A DNA stretch of 64,000 bases from CAIKLP01 sp965279595 (GTDB lineage: Bacteria > Bacteroidota > Bacteroidia > Sphingobacteriales > Sphingobacteriaceae), in the NCBI GenBank assembly GCA_965279595.1, contig OZ257246.1, positions 2,232,001-2,296,000 of the forward strand. The letters are read 5' to 3'. Of the stretch, positions 27,082 through 36,752 are shown piece after piece (the first letter of the stretch is position 1; each line of letters starts with the position of its first letter). The notes under the pieces were generated by a model that saw nothing but the letters and a program-made list of their open reading frames with translations, was not told where the DNA came from and did not search any database. The position numbers were made by a program, and so were the translations under genes.

Positions 27082-29442
27082 TTAAAATTTGATATTATAG
27101 GTGACAGATGGCAACATCGATCCAAACACAGATAATCTAACAGCTTCAGTTTTTAATTGGTTAGGATCATCATCATTCTGGCGGAAGTAAACACTGAATG
27201 CATTTCTTCTTGAATACACATTGTAAATAGAAAACACCCATTCACTTTCATATTTTTTATTTGCTTTAACTTTATTCTTTAGCGTTGCTGCCAAATCTAA
27301 ACGATGGTAAGATGGAACTCTATAATTGTTTCTACTATTGTCACTGTTATGTGGAACAATAATGCCTTGAAATTCATAACGTGAATTAGGGAAAGTGGTA
27401 CTTACACCTGTACTAAAATTAAAGTTCGCTGATAAGGATAACCTCTTAGATACTTCAAATAATTGAACTACTGAAAGAATATGTGTTTTATCATATTTTG
27501 CATTATAATATTCATTGTTATTAATACCTTTTATTTTTCTTTCACTTTTCGATAAAGTGTAACTAACAAATCCATGGTATTTACCTTCATTTTTCTTTAA
27601 GAATATTTCAAGTCCATATGCTCTGCCATCCCCATAAAGCAAATCTGCTTCTAGGTCTGAATTCAATAATAATTCTGCACCGTTTATATAATCAATTTGA
27701 TTACTCATGGTTTTGTAAAATACTTCAGCTGAGGTTTCGTATTGATCACCTTTGAAATTTCTAAAATATCCTAATGCAACTTGGTTGGCAATTTCAGGTT
27801 TGATGTTTTTAGTGCTCGGACTCCATACGTCTGTAGGAGAAGCAGCGGTTGTTCCAGAAATCAAATGAATGTATTGAGCCATTCTATTATAACTTGCCTT
27901 AATAGAACTGAATTCATTTAATGTGTATTTTGCAGAAAATCTAGGTTCTAAATTTGGATAAAAAGCAATTGTTTTTCCTCTTTTATAATAAGTAGGATTT
28001 GTCGCAACTTTTTGTAATCCATCTTCACCTATGTAATCATAAACTGTTTGCCTTCCTAAGTATTGAAATGCAGATGCTCTTAATCCCAATTGGATACTAA
28101 AAATAGAATTGAAAGTATGTTCATCATCTAAATAAATAGCATATTCATTTCCTCGTTGACGAGTCATTTCTAATTTTCTGAAAATAGATTCATCACTAGC
28201 AGGAGTAACCAACCCAGGGTGGAAGTCGTAGAATATGGTACTTGCACCAAATGTGATTGTGTTTTTTGTATTGAGGTAATAATTAAAATCAACTTTTGGA
28301 CTGTAATTAATTACGTTTGATTTCCAATCAAATGCTTGAGAACCACTTGGCACACCTAATGAATAATCATAATTACTATAAATAGCTGTGAAATTGGCAA
28401 ATAATTTTTGATTGAATAAATGATTCCATCTTAATGTTCCAGTTGCATTGCCCCAACTAGTTTGAAATTGATCACCAAATTTAAATACATCTCTTCCAAA
28501 ATAACCTGAAAGATAAATCCTGTTTTTATCGTCAATTGTATAATTAATTTTGGTACTTAAATCATAAAAATAGGCACCGTTTTGATTTAAGGCTTTATCA
28601 GGCGATAGCTTTAAAAACAAATCTCCATAGGTTCTGCGAGCAGCAACTATAAAAGAGCTTTTTTCTTTTTGAATTGGACCTTCTAAAGTTAATCGTGATG
28701 AAATTAAACCAATTCCTCCATTGCCAGAGAATGTTTTATTATTTCCATCTTTCATGCGTACATCTAACAATGAAGAAAGTCGTCCTCCATATTGAGCAGG
28801 AATTCCACCTTTAACTAATTTAACATCTTTAACGGCATCTGGATTAAATACAGAGAAGAAACCAAGTAGATGAGATGAATTGTATACAGGTGCTTCATCT
28901 AATAAAATTAAATTTTGATCAACACCACCACCTCTAACATTGAATCCTGATGCACCTTCACCAACTGTGCTAACACCTGGAAGTGTTTGAATACTTCTAA
29001 TAACATCTACTTCTCCTAATAAGGCAGGCATGCTTTTAATGTCTTTGATATCCATTTTATTCATGCTCATTTCCATACTCTTTACATTGTCATCTCTTTT
29101 CTTTGAGCTAACAACTACCTCTGAAAGCTGATCAAATTTTTCCAATAATTGAACATCAATTCTTTGGTTAGTATTTAAATCAATTATTTTGGTTTGTGGC
29201 GTATATCCTAATAAATTATAAACTAAAGTATACGTTCCTTTAGGAAGTGTTAATGAATAGAATCCATATACATTGGTACTGATTCCTGTTCCTGATTCTT
29301 TTACAATGATGCTTGAACCTATCATGGCCTCACCATTTTTTGCATCTTTTACATAACCACTAATAGTATATTTATTTTGAGCTAAAATTGGCTCAGAATA
29401 AATACTAATTAGTGTTAACAAAAAGAGTATTATTTTTTTCAT
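27082..29442 (-). CDS. TonB-dependent receptor with carboxypeptidase-like N-terminal domain (second)
   Basis: The 786 residues are paralogous to 20117-22486: signal peptide (to LAQN), carboxypeptidase-regulatory-like domain (TISGYVKDAKNGEAMIGSSI), plug with VSTVGEGASGFNVRGGGVDQ and APVYNSSHLLGFFSVFNPDA, and a barrel ending YNIKF. The pair with DUF4249 suggests import of an unknown large solute powered by TonB. The two receptors share conserved barrel segments such as LTLEGPIQK and AARRTY, so they are duplicates specialised for different cargo. Confidence 0.9.
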   Translation of the reverse strand: MKKIILFLLTLISIYSEPILAQNKYTISGYVKDAKNGEAMIGSSIIVKESGTGISTNVYGFYSLTLPKGTYTLVYNLLGYTPQTKIIDLNTNQRIDVQLLEKFDQLSEVVVSSKKRDDNVKSMEMSMNKMDIKDIKSMPALLGEVDVIRSIQTLPGVSTVGEGASGFNVRGGGVDQNLILLDEAPVYNSSHLLGFFSVFNPDAVKDVKLVKGGIPAQYGGRLSSLLDVRMKDGNNKTFSGNGGIGLISSRLTLEGPIQKEKSSFIVAARRTYGDLFLKLSPDKALNQNGAYFYDLSTKINYTIDDKNRIYLSGYFGRDVFKFGDQFQTSWGNATGTLRWNHLFNQKLFANFTAIYSNYDYSLGVPSGSQAFDWKSNVINYSPKVDFNYYLNTKNTITFGASTIFYDFHPGLVTPASDESIFRKLEMTRQRGNEYAIYLDDEHTFNSIFSIQLGLRASAFQYLGRQTVYDYIGEDGLQKVATNPTYYKRGKTIAFYPNLEPRFSAKYTLNEFSSIKASYNRMAQYIHLISGTTAASPTDVWSPSTKNIKPEIANQVALGYFRNFKGDQYETSAEVFYKTMSNQIDYINGAELLLNSDLEADLLYGDGRAYGLEIFLKKNEGKYHGFVSYTLSKSERKIKGINNNEYYNAKYDKTHILSVVQLFEVSKRLSLSANFNFSTGVSTTFPNSRYEFQGIIVPHNSDNSRNNYRVPSYHRLDLAATLKNKVKANKKYESEWVFSIYNVYSRRNAFSVYFRQNDDDPNQLKTEAVRLSVFGSMLPSVTYNIKF

Positions 29443-29480
29443 AATTAATTTATTTGTATCGGTTGTTTTTAATTTCGATG

Positions 29481-29488
29481 CAAACGTA
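29481..29488 (-). promoter_or_regulatory. -7 box for the second TonB/DUF4249 pair (TACGTTTG)
   Basis: An exact TAnnTTTG match, 38 nt before the receptor ATG. The rest of the gap to 29711 shows no gene or strong structure. Confidence 0.5.
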
Positions 29489-29711
29489 GAAATTAATTAG
29501 AAAAAAAAGTTTTTGGAAACGGTTATTGGCGTAACAAAACAATTACGTGTTTGAGAATTAAAAAGTGTTTTAATTATTCATCTGTTGAATGCCTTTGTTC
29601 GTCTGAAAAATAACCTAATTCATCTGAAAAAATCAGGAGCTTCAATGAATGTAATAAATTTGTTAGGAAACAAATTTGAAAGCGATTTTTTATTGAATAA
29701 TTGAAGACAAT

Positions 29712-29741
29712 AAAAAAGCCCTTCTTTTAAAGGGCCTTTTT
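29712..29741 (-). terminator. Terminator after the PID-CTERM-like gene
   Basis: An AAAAAAGCCCTT/AAAGGGCCTTTTTT hairpin lies directly after the stop, with an excellent T-run on the minus strand. It closes the 29742-39486 surface-protein cluster. Confidence 0.85.
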
Positions 29742-29942
29742 TTATGCTTTACTAGCTTGATTTTCTTTGATTTTTTTTGCTCCATAAATTGCACCTGCAG
29801 CAACGAGCAATGAAATACCTCCATCAATAGGAGCATCTGGATCACCACCCGGATCTGGACCTGGATCTTGTGCCATTAAACTCAATGAACTTAATAGGAA
29901 TACAGAACAGGATAGTAGGAAAATGTATTTAAATTTTTTCAT
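29742..29942 (-). CDS. PID-CTERM-like mini-protein
   Basis: This is a 66-residue secreted miniature protein. A signal peptide (MKKFKYIFLLSCSVFLLSSL to LMAQ) leaves a mature part of only ~41 residues: a Pro/Gly/Asp spacer (DPGPDPGGDPDAPIDGG), one hydrophobic helix (ISLLVAAGAIYGA) and a basic tail (KKIKENQASKA). A short motif, then a TM helix, then a basic end is the layout of C-terminal sorting signals of the PEP-CTERM kind, and the PIDGG motif matches what I recall as PID-CTERM. It starts 1 nt after the stop of the T9SS adhesin upstream and precedes a terminator, so it is the last gene of that operon. Its role is unknown. Confidence 0.75.
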   Translation of the reverse strand: MKKFKYIFLLSCSVFLLSSLSLMAQDPGPDPGGDPDAPIDGGISLLVAAGAIYGAKKIKENQASKA

Positions 29943-29943
29943 T

Positions 29944-32760
29944 TTAATTCTTTATCAGTTTAGTACTTGCTAATGTATTATTATTATTTGAAATTCCTTT
30001 AATGATATAAACTCCCTTATTCAAACTGGCGATGTTCAAAGGTAAATGAGCTGAGTTGCTGGTATAATTAGTTCTCATTACTTCTTTACCCATAATATCT
30101 TGTATTGAAATTTGATAATTTTCTTCAGCACTTAATCCTTGCAAATATACAAAAACATATTCAGAACCTGGGTTAGGATATGTTAAAATGCTAATTTCCG
30201 ATTTGTTCATTCCAATATTTGAAATTACTTGATCAGTTTGTTCAGAATTTTCAGCCTTATATTCAATTGCAATAACTTCACTATATCGGTTAATATTATT
30301 AGCAGAATCTACCATACTTACTCTATAATAGTTCATACCTTTAGATGGGTTATTATCAATTATAGTATAACTATTGAAACCATCTCCATTATTATATGCC
30401 ACAATTTGGGTTGGCTTTAATTTTGAAAATTTAACTTGGTCTTTGCTTCTTTCAACAAAATAGTAATTGATGTTTTTTTCTTTATTTGTTGACCATGTAA
30501 TGTTAACTTTTTTTCTAGAAATACTTCCAGTGAAATTGGTGATTTTAGTTACGGTGCTAGTATCTTGTTTGAATAGAATTTTGAATCTATCATTTCCAGC
30601 AGAAGCAACATCAGTATTTAAATTGAAAATATATTCATTAGTTTCTTTCAAATTAACCATTTGATTAGCATAAGTATCCCAAAGATAAACCATTAGGTTA
30701 CTAGGTAAACCAGATAGTTCTGTTACTTTAATAGAATAGGTTCCGTTGAATTTTATTCCATCAACTGTAGAGAAAAAAGACACTCTAATTGTATCATTTG
30801 CTGTTGGTTTTGGAAAATAATTGATGGCTAAATTTCTTAATTCAGTACTGCGAGTGTAAAAATTTAATGTGTTATCATTAAAAAATTTTGCAGCATCTGA
30901 ACCATCAGTACCTTCACGTTTGGCTGTGTCACCAAGTACAACAACTAATTCATCTGAGCTCACTGAATCTCTTGTTGCAGTTAATTTTATTTTAGCAAAA
31001 TTTGAACTTGTATTTATAATTGGATTGTTTAATGATTTAAAAAAGTTTCCTCCTGCATTAGTAACTTTGGCAGCCTCTTGAAACTTTAATACTGGACTAG
31101 CAGCGTTGGTACGAATAAAAAATCCTTGACCAGCAGAAATATATCTAGTACCACCATTTACCCCAGTTGAGGTAGCAACGTCATAAGTTGCATAAGAACC
31201 AGTTGTTGGATTTAATGCATATATCACTGAACCAATATTTGTTTTTGTAATGCTTGCGGCTTCCCAATCAATATTAGACATATATGGATTACCTACTAGG
31301 CAAAATCCATCACCTGTTGGAGTTCCGGTATTTGTAAAAGTAATATTTGAAGAAACATTTACTTCACCTTGATTTAATTTACCTACAAAATCAATAGTAG
31401 CATCATCAGGAACTGTCCAGTTTAAAAATGGATCAGCCAATGATCTGCTTCCTCTTACAAACACAGAAATACCCATACCTTTTGGCACAGTTACATTAAT
31501 ATTAGCTGGGTTTGCCCAACCATTACCAGAAGCTCCACTGATAGTTTCATCATAGGTTCTTGCTGATGAATTAGTAGTTGCATTATCAAAACCATTAGCA
31601 GTTCCGCCTGTTCCAGTTACATGAATGTCATCTATTAATTGAGAATAGGGGATAGCACCATTTACATTTACTGCTGAAGATAAAAATCTCCATCTTCTTT
31701 TCCCGTTACCTCCAGGGATAAACCTTTGTGTAATAACATTTCCAGTTACTGTGCCATTACTTAAATTATTCACTCTAGCAGTACCGTTTGCATTAGAAGT
31801 TAAAATTAATTTTCCATTTGCATTCACATAAGATGCATTAGAAATATCTAATGTGTTATTTAATTCTAAAGTATCTGCTATAAATACTCCATTCGGTCTA
31901 GTAGTAGTCAAATTATTTAAACTTCTTGTTGAAGATGAGGTTTGAGTCATAAATAATTTAACAGAATCTACGGTACCGCTGATACTAATGTCTGAAGAGC
32001 CAGAGCCTGTAATAGTTCCAGTGTTTCTTTTTACAGTGTCACTTAAAGTTAATTCAAATCCATTTAAGGCTAATTCACCAGCTTCTAAATTTAAAGTTTT
32101 ATCAACTACAGTATTTGCATTTATAGTTTTTACACCCGATCCAGAGATTTTTAATTTATTGTAGGTTGTTCCAAATACAGTTTGATTTCCAGCTTTGTTA
32201 TAATCTACAGTTCCTGTGCTTCGTGTAAATGTGCCAGTGCCGGTTATAGTTCCACCTAATTTCAATAAACCAGCTCCATTAAAAGTTAGTTCATTTTCAG
32301 TAGCGGTGCTACCAGTAAATGTTATATCACCAGTACAATTTATTGTTCCTGTATTCAATGCAATTTCACAAATCCTGTTTGAACCACCAGAAGGATTACC
32401 TAAGGTAATACCTGTACATGTAATAGTTCCACCTGATGCATCAATCTTTTTCGTTCTACTGTTGGAAGTAGGAAAGCTGATGCTAATTGCTCCACCAACA
32501 GTTAAAGAGTTGGTACCTGAAACTGTTACTGTTGTATTACTATTTCCACTTGCCATTGTCATAGAGGCACAAACTGCAGCCACATTAATGGTACAGGAAG
32601 CGCCATTTGCAATAGTAACTGCGGTACCTGAAGTTGGAATTCCATTATTCCATCTTCCTGCATTATTCCAATTACCTGAACCCGAAAATGTACTGGATTG
32701 GGCAAAAAGATTGAAAGTACTAAGCAAAAAAATGAATAGGAAATAAAAATGTCGTTTCAT
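29944..32760 (-). CDS. T9SS-secreted adhesin-like repeat protein (paralogue A)
   Basis: The 938 residues have a signal peptide (to LFAQS), then a Ser/Thr/Gly-rich repetitive part (about 25-330, SGNWNNAGRWNNGIPTSG) that looks like a beta-helix or stacked beta strands. A ~250-residue conserved domain opens with RFIPGGNGKRRWRFLSSAVN and includes VFVRGSRSLADPFLNWTVP and DGFCLVGNPYMSNIDW. A fibronectin-III-like stretch and a Por-type T9SS sorting domain (ILTYPNPGSEYVFVYLQGL, NKGVYIIKG) complete it. Two paralogues follow upstream. A surface adhesin is the likely role; the ligand is unknown. Confidence 0.85.
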   Translation of the reverse strand: MKRHFYFLFIFLLSTFNLFAQSSTFSGSGNWNNAGRWNNGIPTSGTAVTIANGASCTINVAAVCASMTMASGNSNTTVTVSGTNSLTVGGAISISFPTSNSRTKKIDASGGTITCTGITLGNPSGGSNRICEIALNTGTINCTGDITFTGSTATENELTFNGAGLLKLGGTITGTGTFTRSTGTVDYNKAGNQTVFGTTYNKLKISGSGVKTINANTVVDKTLNLEAGELALNGFELTLSDTVKRNTGTITGSGSSDISISGTVDSVKLFMTQTSSSTRSLNNLTTTRPNGVFIADTLELNNTLDISNASYVNANGKLILTSNANGTARVNNLSNGTVTGNVITQRFIPGGNGKRRWRFLSSAVNVNGAIPYSQLIDDIHVTGTGGTANGFDNATTNSSARTYDETISGASGNGWANPANINVTVPKGMGISVFVRGSRSLADPFLNWTVPDDATIDFVGKLNQGEVNVSSNITFTNTGTPTGDGFCLVGNPYMSNIDWEAASITKTNIGSVIYALNPTTGSYATYDVATSTGVNGGTRYISAGQGFFIRTNAASPVLKFQEAAKVTNAGGNFFKSLNNPIINTSSNFAKIKLTATRDSVSSDELVVVLGDTAKREGTDGSDAAKFFNDNTLNFYTRSTELRNLAINYFPKPTANDTIRVSFFSTVDGIKFNGTYSIKVTELSGLPSNLMVYLWDTYANQMVNLKETNEYIFNLNTDVASAGNDRFKILFKQDTSTVTKITNFTGSISRKKVNITWSTNKEKNINYYFVERSKDQVKFSKLKPTQIVAYNNGDGFNSYTIIDNNPSKGMNYYRVSMVDSANNINRYSEVIAIEYKAENSEQTDQVISNIGMNKSEISILTYPNPGSEYVFVYLQGLSAEENYQISIQDIMGKEVMRTNYTSNSAHLPLNIASLNKGVYIIKGISNNNNTLASTKLIKN

Positions 32761-32834
32761 AGCTTTTATAAAGTATTATTAACCTAAGGTCAGTGTTGAC
32801 GAAATTTGTTGTTGTTGGTTTAATAAAGCTTTTG

Positions 32835-32842
32835 CAAAAATA
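32835..32842 (-). promoter_or_regulatory. -7 box upstream of paralogue A (TATTTTTG)
   Basis: An exact TAnnTTTG match. The 24-bp inverted repeat at 32846-32903 occupies the region where the -33 element should be. Confidence 0.45.
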
Positions 32843-32845
32843 CGC

Positions 32846-32903
32846 AATTTCTGCTCAAATAGTTCTATTGATTAATATGAATAGAACTATTTGAGCAGAA
32901 ATT
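32846..32903. repeat. Perfect 24-bp inverted repeat (long hairpin)
   Basis: The arms at 32846-32869 and 32880-32903 are exact reverse complements with a 10-nt loop (GATTAATATG). It lies between two paralogous adhesin genes, just upstream of a -7 box, and lacks a classic T-run. A weaker 9-bp hairpin sits at 32927-32953. It may be a terminator, an RNA-stability stem or a protein-binding site. Confidence 0.85.
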
Positions 32904-32971
32904 AATGCTTATTTCTCAAGTTTAGATTTAGGTATTCAAAAATCATACCTAAAAAAGGAAGAAATTAGATT

Positions 32972-35900
32972 TTATCCCTTTTTGATAAATTTCCTGATTG
33001 AATTTATTTGGCCATTATATACTTTAATAAAATATACTCCAGCATTCAATTGATGAATATTTATTTGAGGATTAGATAGATTTCCATTCAAAATAGTTCT
33101 ACCTAATTGATCTATTATTTCATATTTAAAAGAAGAACTTTGATAGTTGGACCCAACTTGAACATTCACGATATTTGTTCCTGGATTTGGAAAAATATTA
33201 AGTTCAAAATTATCTTCATTATTATTTATTCCAATTGAAGTATTCTTGAAAATTAAAATAAATCTATTATTACCCCAAGAATTTGGATCAGTGGTTATGT
33301 CGAAAGAATAGGAAGAAGTATTGCGAATATTTATTTTTTGATTGGTAAATTGATCTACCAAAAACATATCATACATTACATCAATGGTATTTAAACTATC
33401 AAAATTTAAAGTATGCGTAGTTGTAAACACATTACTTGAATCATAACTAAACACTGATAACTTAACAGTATCAATAGTTTCAGGCAATGGTCTTGAATTG
33501 ATTGCTAATGATACGGTATCTCTTGAAACAGTGAACAAATTTAATTTATCATTATAAAATTTTACTGCATCATTATTATCATTTCCTTGTTTAGTTGAAT
33601 TTGGAGTAAATACGATTACTGTTGCATCCGTTTTTATGCTATCAATACTTAACCTAATTTTTAACAACGAAACCGGTAAACTTCTGAAAAAATTAAATGC
33701 GGTATTCGAAGCCTTTACTGCTTCTGTAAATTGTATAGAAGCACCACTTGTTGTTGCTCTAACAAAAAATGCTTGACCTGATGGAATATATCTTGATATA
33801 CCAACATTACCTGAAGTGGTACCATTACTAAAATCAATAACTCCATAAGTTCCTAAGTTTGCATCATAGGCCCACATAAAGTTCTGCATATTAGTTCTTG
33901 TCCAGCCTGATGCTGACATCCAATCTATTGTTGAAGGATAGGGGTTACCTACTAAATTAAATCCATCAGCAGTAGTATTACCTGTATTGGTAAATGATAA
34001 TGATTTATTAATGGTTCCTGTATTTACAGCTCCAACATAATCAATAGTAACATTGTCAGGAACAGTCCAATTAATAAAAGGATTAGCCAATCCTCTACTA
34101 CCTCGAACAAAAACTTCAAAACCAATTCCTGTAGCTATGGTAGTTGAAGTGCTTGGTGGATTTGTCCATCCCACACTTGATAATCCTGCTGTTGATTCTG
34201 TGTAAGTTCTTAAGGAAGGTAAACAACCAGCACAAGCATCGAATCCAGTTCCTGAACCTGTAATAATGATATCATCAATTAATTCTGTAATGGCAATACT
34301 TCCTGAATTATTAACAGGTGAACTCAATAATCTCCATTTTCTTTTACTTACTGTTCCTCCTGGAATAAATCTTTCTGCAATTACGTTTCCAGATATAGCA
34401 CCGCTGTTAATTGCTGCAATACTTGCAGTGGCATTTGCATCTGAATTTAAATACAATTTATTGCTAGTAGTAAAAGTTCCGTTTGAAATAGTTAATGTTC
34501 CAATTAAATTGATGGTATCATTTAAAGATGTTCCATTGGTTCTACTAAATGTTAAGTTATTGAATGATCTTGTTGTATTTGAGGTTTGAGAAATTGCTAA
34601 AGTAGCTTGCGCTGCAGATGCACTACTCACAACTAAATTTGAAGTTGCAGAACCTTCCAAAAATCCTGTACCAGATTCAGTACCATCTATGGTTAGCGTA
34701 TGACCGTTAATAGCCAAATCTTGACCTGTTAAAACTAATGCTCCAGTTACCGTACAATTACTAGTCATGGTTTTTTTTGCAGTACCTGCAACAGTTAAAT
34801 TGAGGAATGAATTTGCAGAACTTCCTCCAATATTTTGAGCAACTCCATTTAAGTTTATGGTGGTACCTGTGTTTGTAAAAGTTCCACCATTATTAATCCA
34901 ATCTCCTGCAACATTATGTGTAAATGCACCTCCAGTGAAAGTTGTTCCAGAACCAATAGTTAAATCACCAGCAATCGATGCGGCTATTTGGGGAACAACA
35001 ATTGCCGAACCACTGATTGTAAAATCACCATTAACGGTTGTTAAACCTGTTGAAAGTGTTTTTGTTCCAGATCCTGAAAATACAATATGATGATAAGTCA
35101 TACCTGAAACATTTTGGTTCCCGGCATTATTCCATTCTATGGTACTTGAACTTGCTGTGAAGGTAGCACCCACACCTGAACCACTTCCTGAAAATCTTGT
35201 TAAGCTTGAACCACCGTCAATTGAACCAGCTGTTCTAGTAAATGTACCAGTAAATTGGTGTGTTAAACTTGCACCCATGTTTAAAATTCCTGCTGTACCA
35301 TTAATGGTAAGTGCACCACCATTTACATTCCCTGTAAGCGTTGCAGTACCAGAAGCTTTAGTCATGCTAACAGTTCCTGTAGTGGTAAAACCATCTATAT
35401 CTTGGGTGCTAGATCCGGTAATGGTAATCGCTGAACTTCCTGCGGTTAATGTACCATCGTTAATAAAATCACCATTAAAAGTTAAGGCAAAGTTACTACC
35501 ACTGGTATTTAATTCCGCACCTAAATTGATGTTTAAAGGAATATCTGCATTAAACACTTTAGCAGCATTCAGGGTTACCGTATTACTTTCAATGATTACG
35601 CCACCAGTGGCTACAAAAGGAGTGACCCATTCTGCACCTGCGGTTAAAGATGCAGTTCTATTATAGTTTAAAGTTGCATTAGCACCTAAGGCTAAAGTTC
35701 CTGTATAGGTTGCTGTAGCAGTACCTTCCATCGAAAAAATTCCATTTACTGTAGTAGTACCAGTTGGAAAAGTTTTGGCACCTGAACCACTTATGGTTAA
35801 ATTTCCATAAGTTAAAAGTTTAAGTGTTTGTGCGGTGCCTCCATAATTTATTGTACTTGCAGCATCAATTGTAAGTGTAAGATTAGAAGATATTGTAGTG

Positions 35901-36622
35901 CTGTTTATATTGACTCTTCCAGAACCCAAAGTACGCAATATTGATGCAATACCAGAACATGTAATAGTTCCTGTTATCGTAATGGTTCCTGTGCTTACTG
36001 AGACAGAATCATTTCTAGTTCCTGTTGTTGCTGTCATTGTTAAGGAACCCATTGTTACGGTACCAGCATTAACAGAAAGTCGACAAGCAAATCCAGATGT
36101 ACTTGGACGAACCAAAGTAACTAAGCCTGTTATTATTAGTGAATTGCTCCCGGAAACTTGAACAATGGTATTTAGATTAGAACCTGTTGCATATGTCAAA
36201 GAAGCACAAGTAAAGCTACCATTCACAGTCACAGTATGTCCAGCAGCAATAGTTATTGCATCAACAGGCCCGACACCTTGGGATCTAAATGCTATACCTG
36301 CATTTGTGCTGGCAGCATTTCCAGTAAATGTTAATGAGGTATTACTTTGTATGGATGCAATGGTACCAATAACCACATTGCCTGTAGTTTTAATAATATT
36401 ACCCACACTTAATTCAGTGGTAAATGATGTACCAGAACCTGTTAAAGTTGCAGATCCAGTACTTGAGGTGATAGTTCCTGTCCGGCCTGTATTTGGCCAT
36501 GCAGTTGCACTCCAGTTACCAGTTGCACTTGAAGTAATATTGGCAGCATTAGTGATTTGTGCACTTGTTAAAAAAATAAAGGCGATAAAAAAGAATGATT
36601 TTCTTGGCAGAAGTGATTTCAT
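32972..36622 (-). CDS. T9SS-secreted adhesin-like repeat protein (paralogue B)
   Basis: This is the longest of the three paralogues, 1216 residues. A signal peptide (about 1-27, ending TNA) is followed by ~700 residues of Thr/Ser/Gly-rich repetitive sequence with recurring LTGN/TING/GSGTKT phrases, predicted to be an extended beta-helical stalk. Then comes the shared domain (RFIPGGTVSKRKWRLLSSPV, VFVRGSRGLANPFINWTVP, DGFNLVGNPYPSTIDW), and last a T9SS type A sorting domain (LNIFPNPGTNIVNVQV, NAGVYFIKV). The long open frames on the opposite strand are composition shadows. Function is inferred as adhesion. Confidence 0.85.
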   Translation of the reverse strand: MKSLLPRKSFFFIAFIFLTSAQITNAANITSSATGNWSATAWPNTGRTGTITSSTGSATLTGSGTSFTTELSVGNIIKTTGNVVIGTIASIQSNTSLTFTGNAASTNAGIAFRSQGVGPVDAITIAAGHTVTVNGSFTCASLTYATGSNLNTIVQVSGSNSLIITGLVTLVRPSTSGFACRLSVNAGTVTMGSLTMTATTGTRNDSVSVSTGTITITGTITCSGIASILRTLGSGRVNINSTTISSNLTLTIDAASTINYGGTAQTLKLLTYGNLTISGSGAKTFPTGTTTVNGIFSMEGTATATYTGTLALGANATLNYNRTASLTAGAEWVTPFVATGGVIIESNTVTLNAAKVFNADIPLNINLGAELNTSGSNFALTFNGDFINDGTLTAGSSAITITGSSTQDIDGFTTTGTVSMTKASGTATLTGNVNGGALTINGTAGILNMGASLTHQFTGTFTRTAGSIDGGSSLTRFSGSGSGVGATFTASSSTIEWNNAGNQNVSGMTYHHIVFSGSGTKTLSTGLTTVNGDFTISGSAIVVPQIAASIAGDLTIGSGTTFTGGAFTHNVAGDWINNGGTFTNTGTTINLNGVAQNIGGSSANSFLNLTVAGTAKKTMTSNCTVTGALVLTGQDLAINGHTLTIDGTESGTGFLEGSATSNLVVSSASAAQATLAISQTSNTTRSFNNLTFSRTNGTSLNDTINLIGTLTISNGTFTTSNKLYLNSDANATASIAAINSGAISGNVIAERFIPGGTVSKRKWRLLSSPVNNSGSIAITELIDDIIITGSGTGFDACAGCLPSLRTYTESTAGLSSVGWTNPPSTSTTIATGIGFEVFVRGSRGLANPFINWTVPDNVTIDYVGAVNTGTINKSLSFTNTGNTTADGFNLVGNPYPSTIDWMSASGWTRTNMQNFMWAYDANLGTYGVIDFSNGTTSGNVGISRYIPSGQAFFVRATTSGASIQFTEAVKASNTAFNFFRSLPVSLLKIRLSIDSIKTDATVIVFTPNSTKQGNDNNDAVKFYNDKLNLFTVSRDTVSLAINSRPLPETIDTVKLSVFSYDSSNVFTTTHTLNFDSLNTIDVMYDMFLVDQFTNQKINIRNTSSYSFDITTDPNSWGNNRFILIFKNTSIGINNNEDNFELNIFPNPGTNIVNVQVGSNYQSSSFKYEIIDQLGRTILNGNLSNPQINIHQLNAGVYFIKVYNGQINSIRKFIKKG

Positions 36623-36752
36623 GTTTCAATTTTGGGGATGTACAATGCTTTTAATGCATATGACTACAAATATCGTGCAAATTCATTTTAAAAGAAAGAA
36701 TTTGCAAATAATTGCGATAAGGAGGAATTAATCCAAAAAGATTATTTTTAAT

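Noticed and set aside
32216..32746. 176-residue plus-strand frame opposite adhesin paralogue A
   Set aside because: Same composition shadow; the minus-strand gene has signal peptide and T9SS domain.
36665..36680. Sigma-54-like element TTGCACGATATTTGTA before paralogue B
   Set aside because: The near-invariant GG at -24 is TG here, so I did not count it as a promoter.
35139..36731. Plus-strand frames of 175 and 188 residues opposite adhesin paralogue B
   Set aside because: Valine/proline-rich shadows of the Thr/Gly repeat coding on the other strand; no domains or signals.
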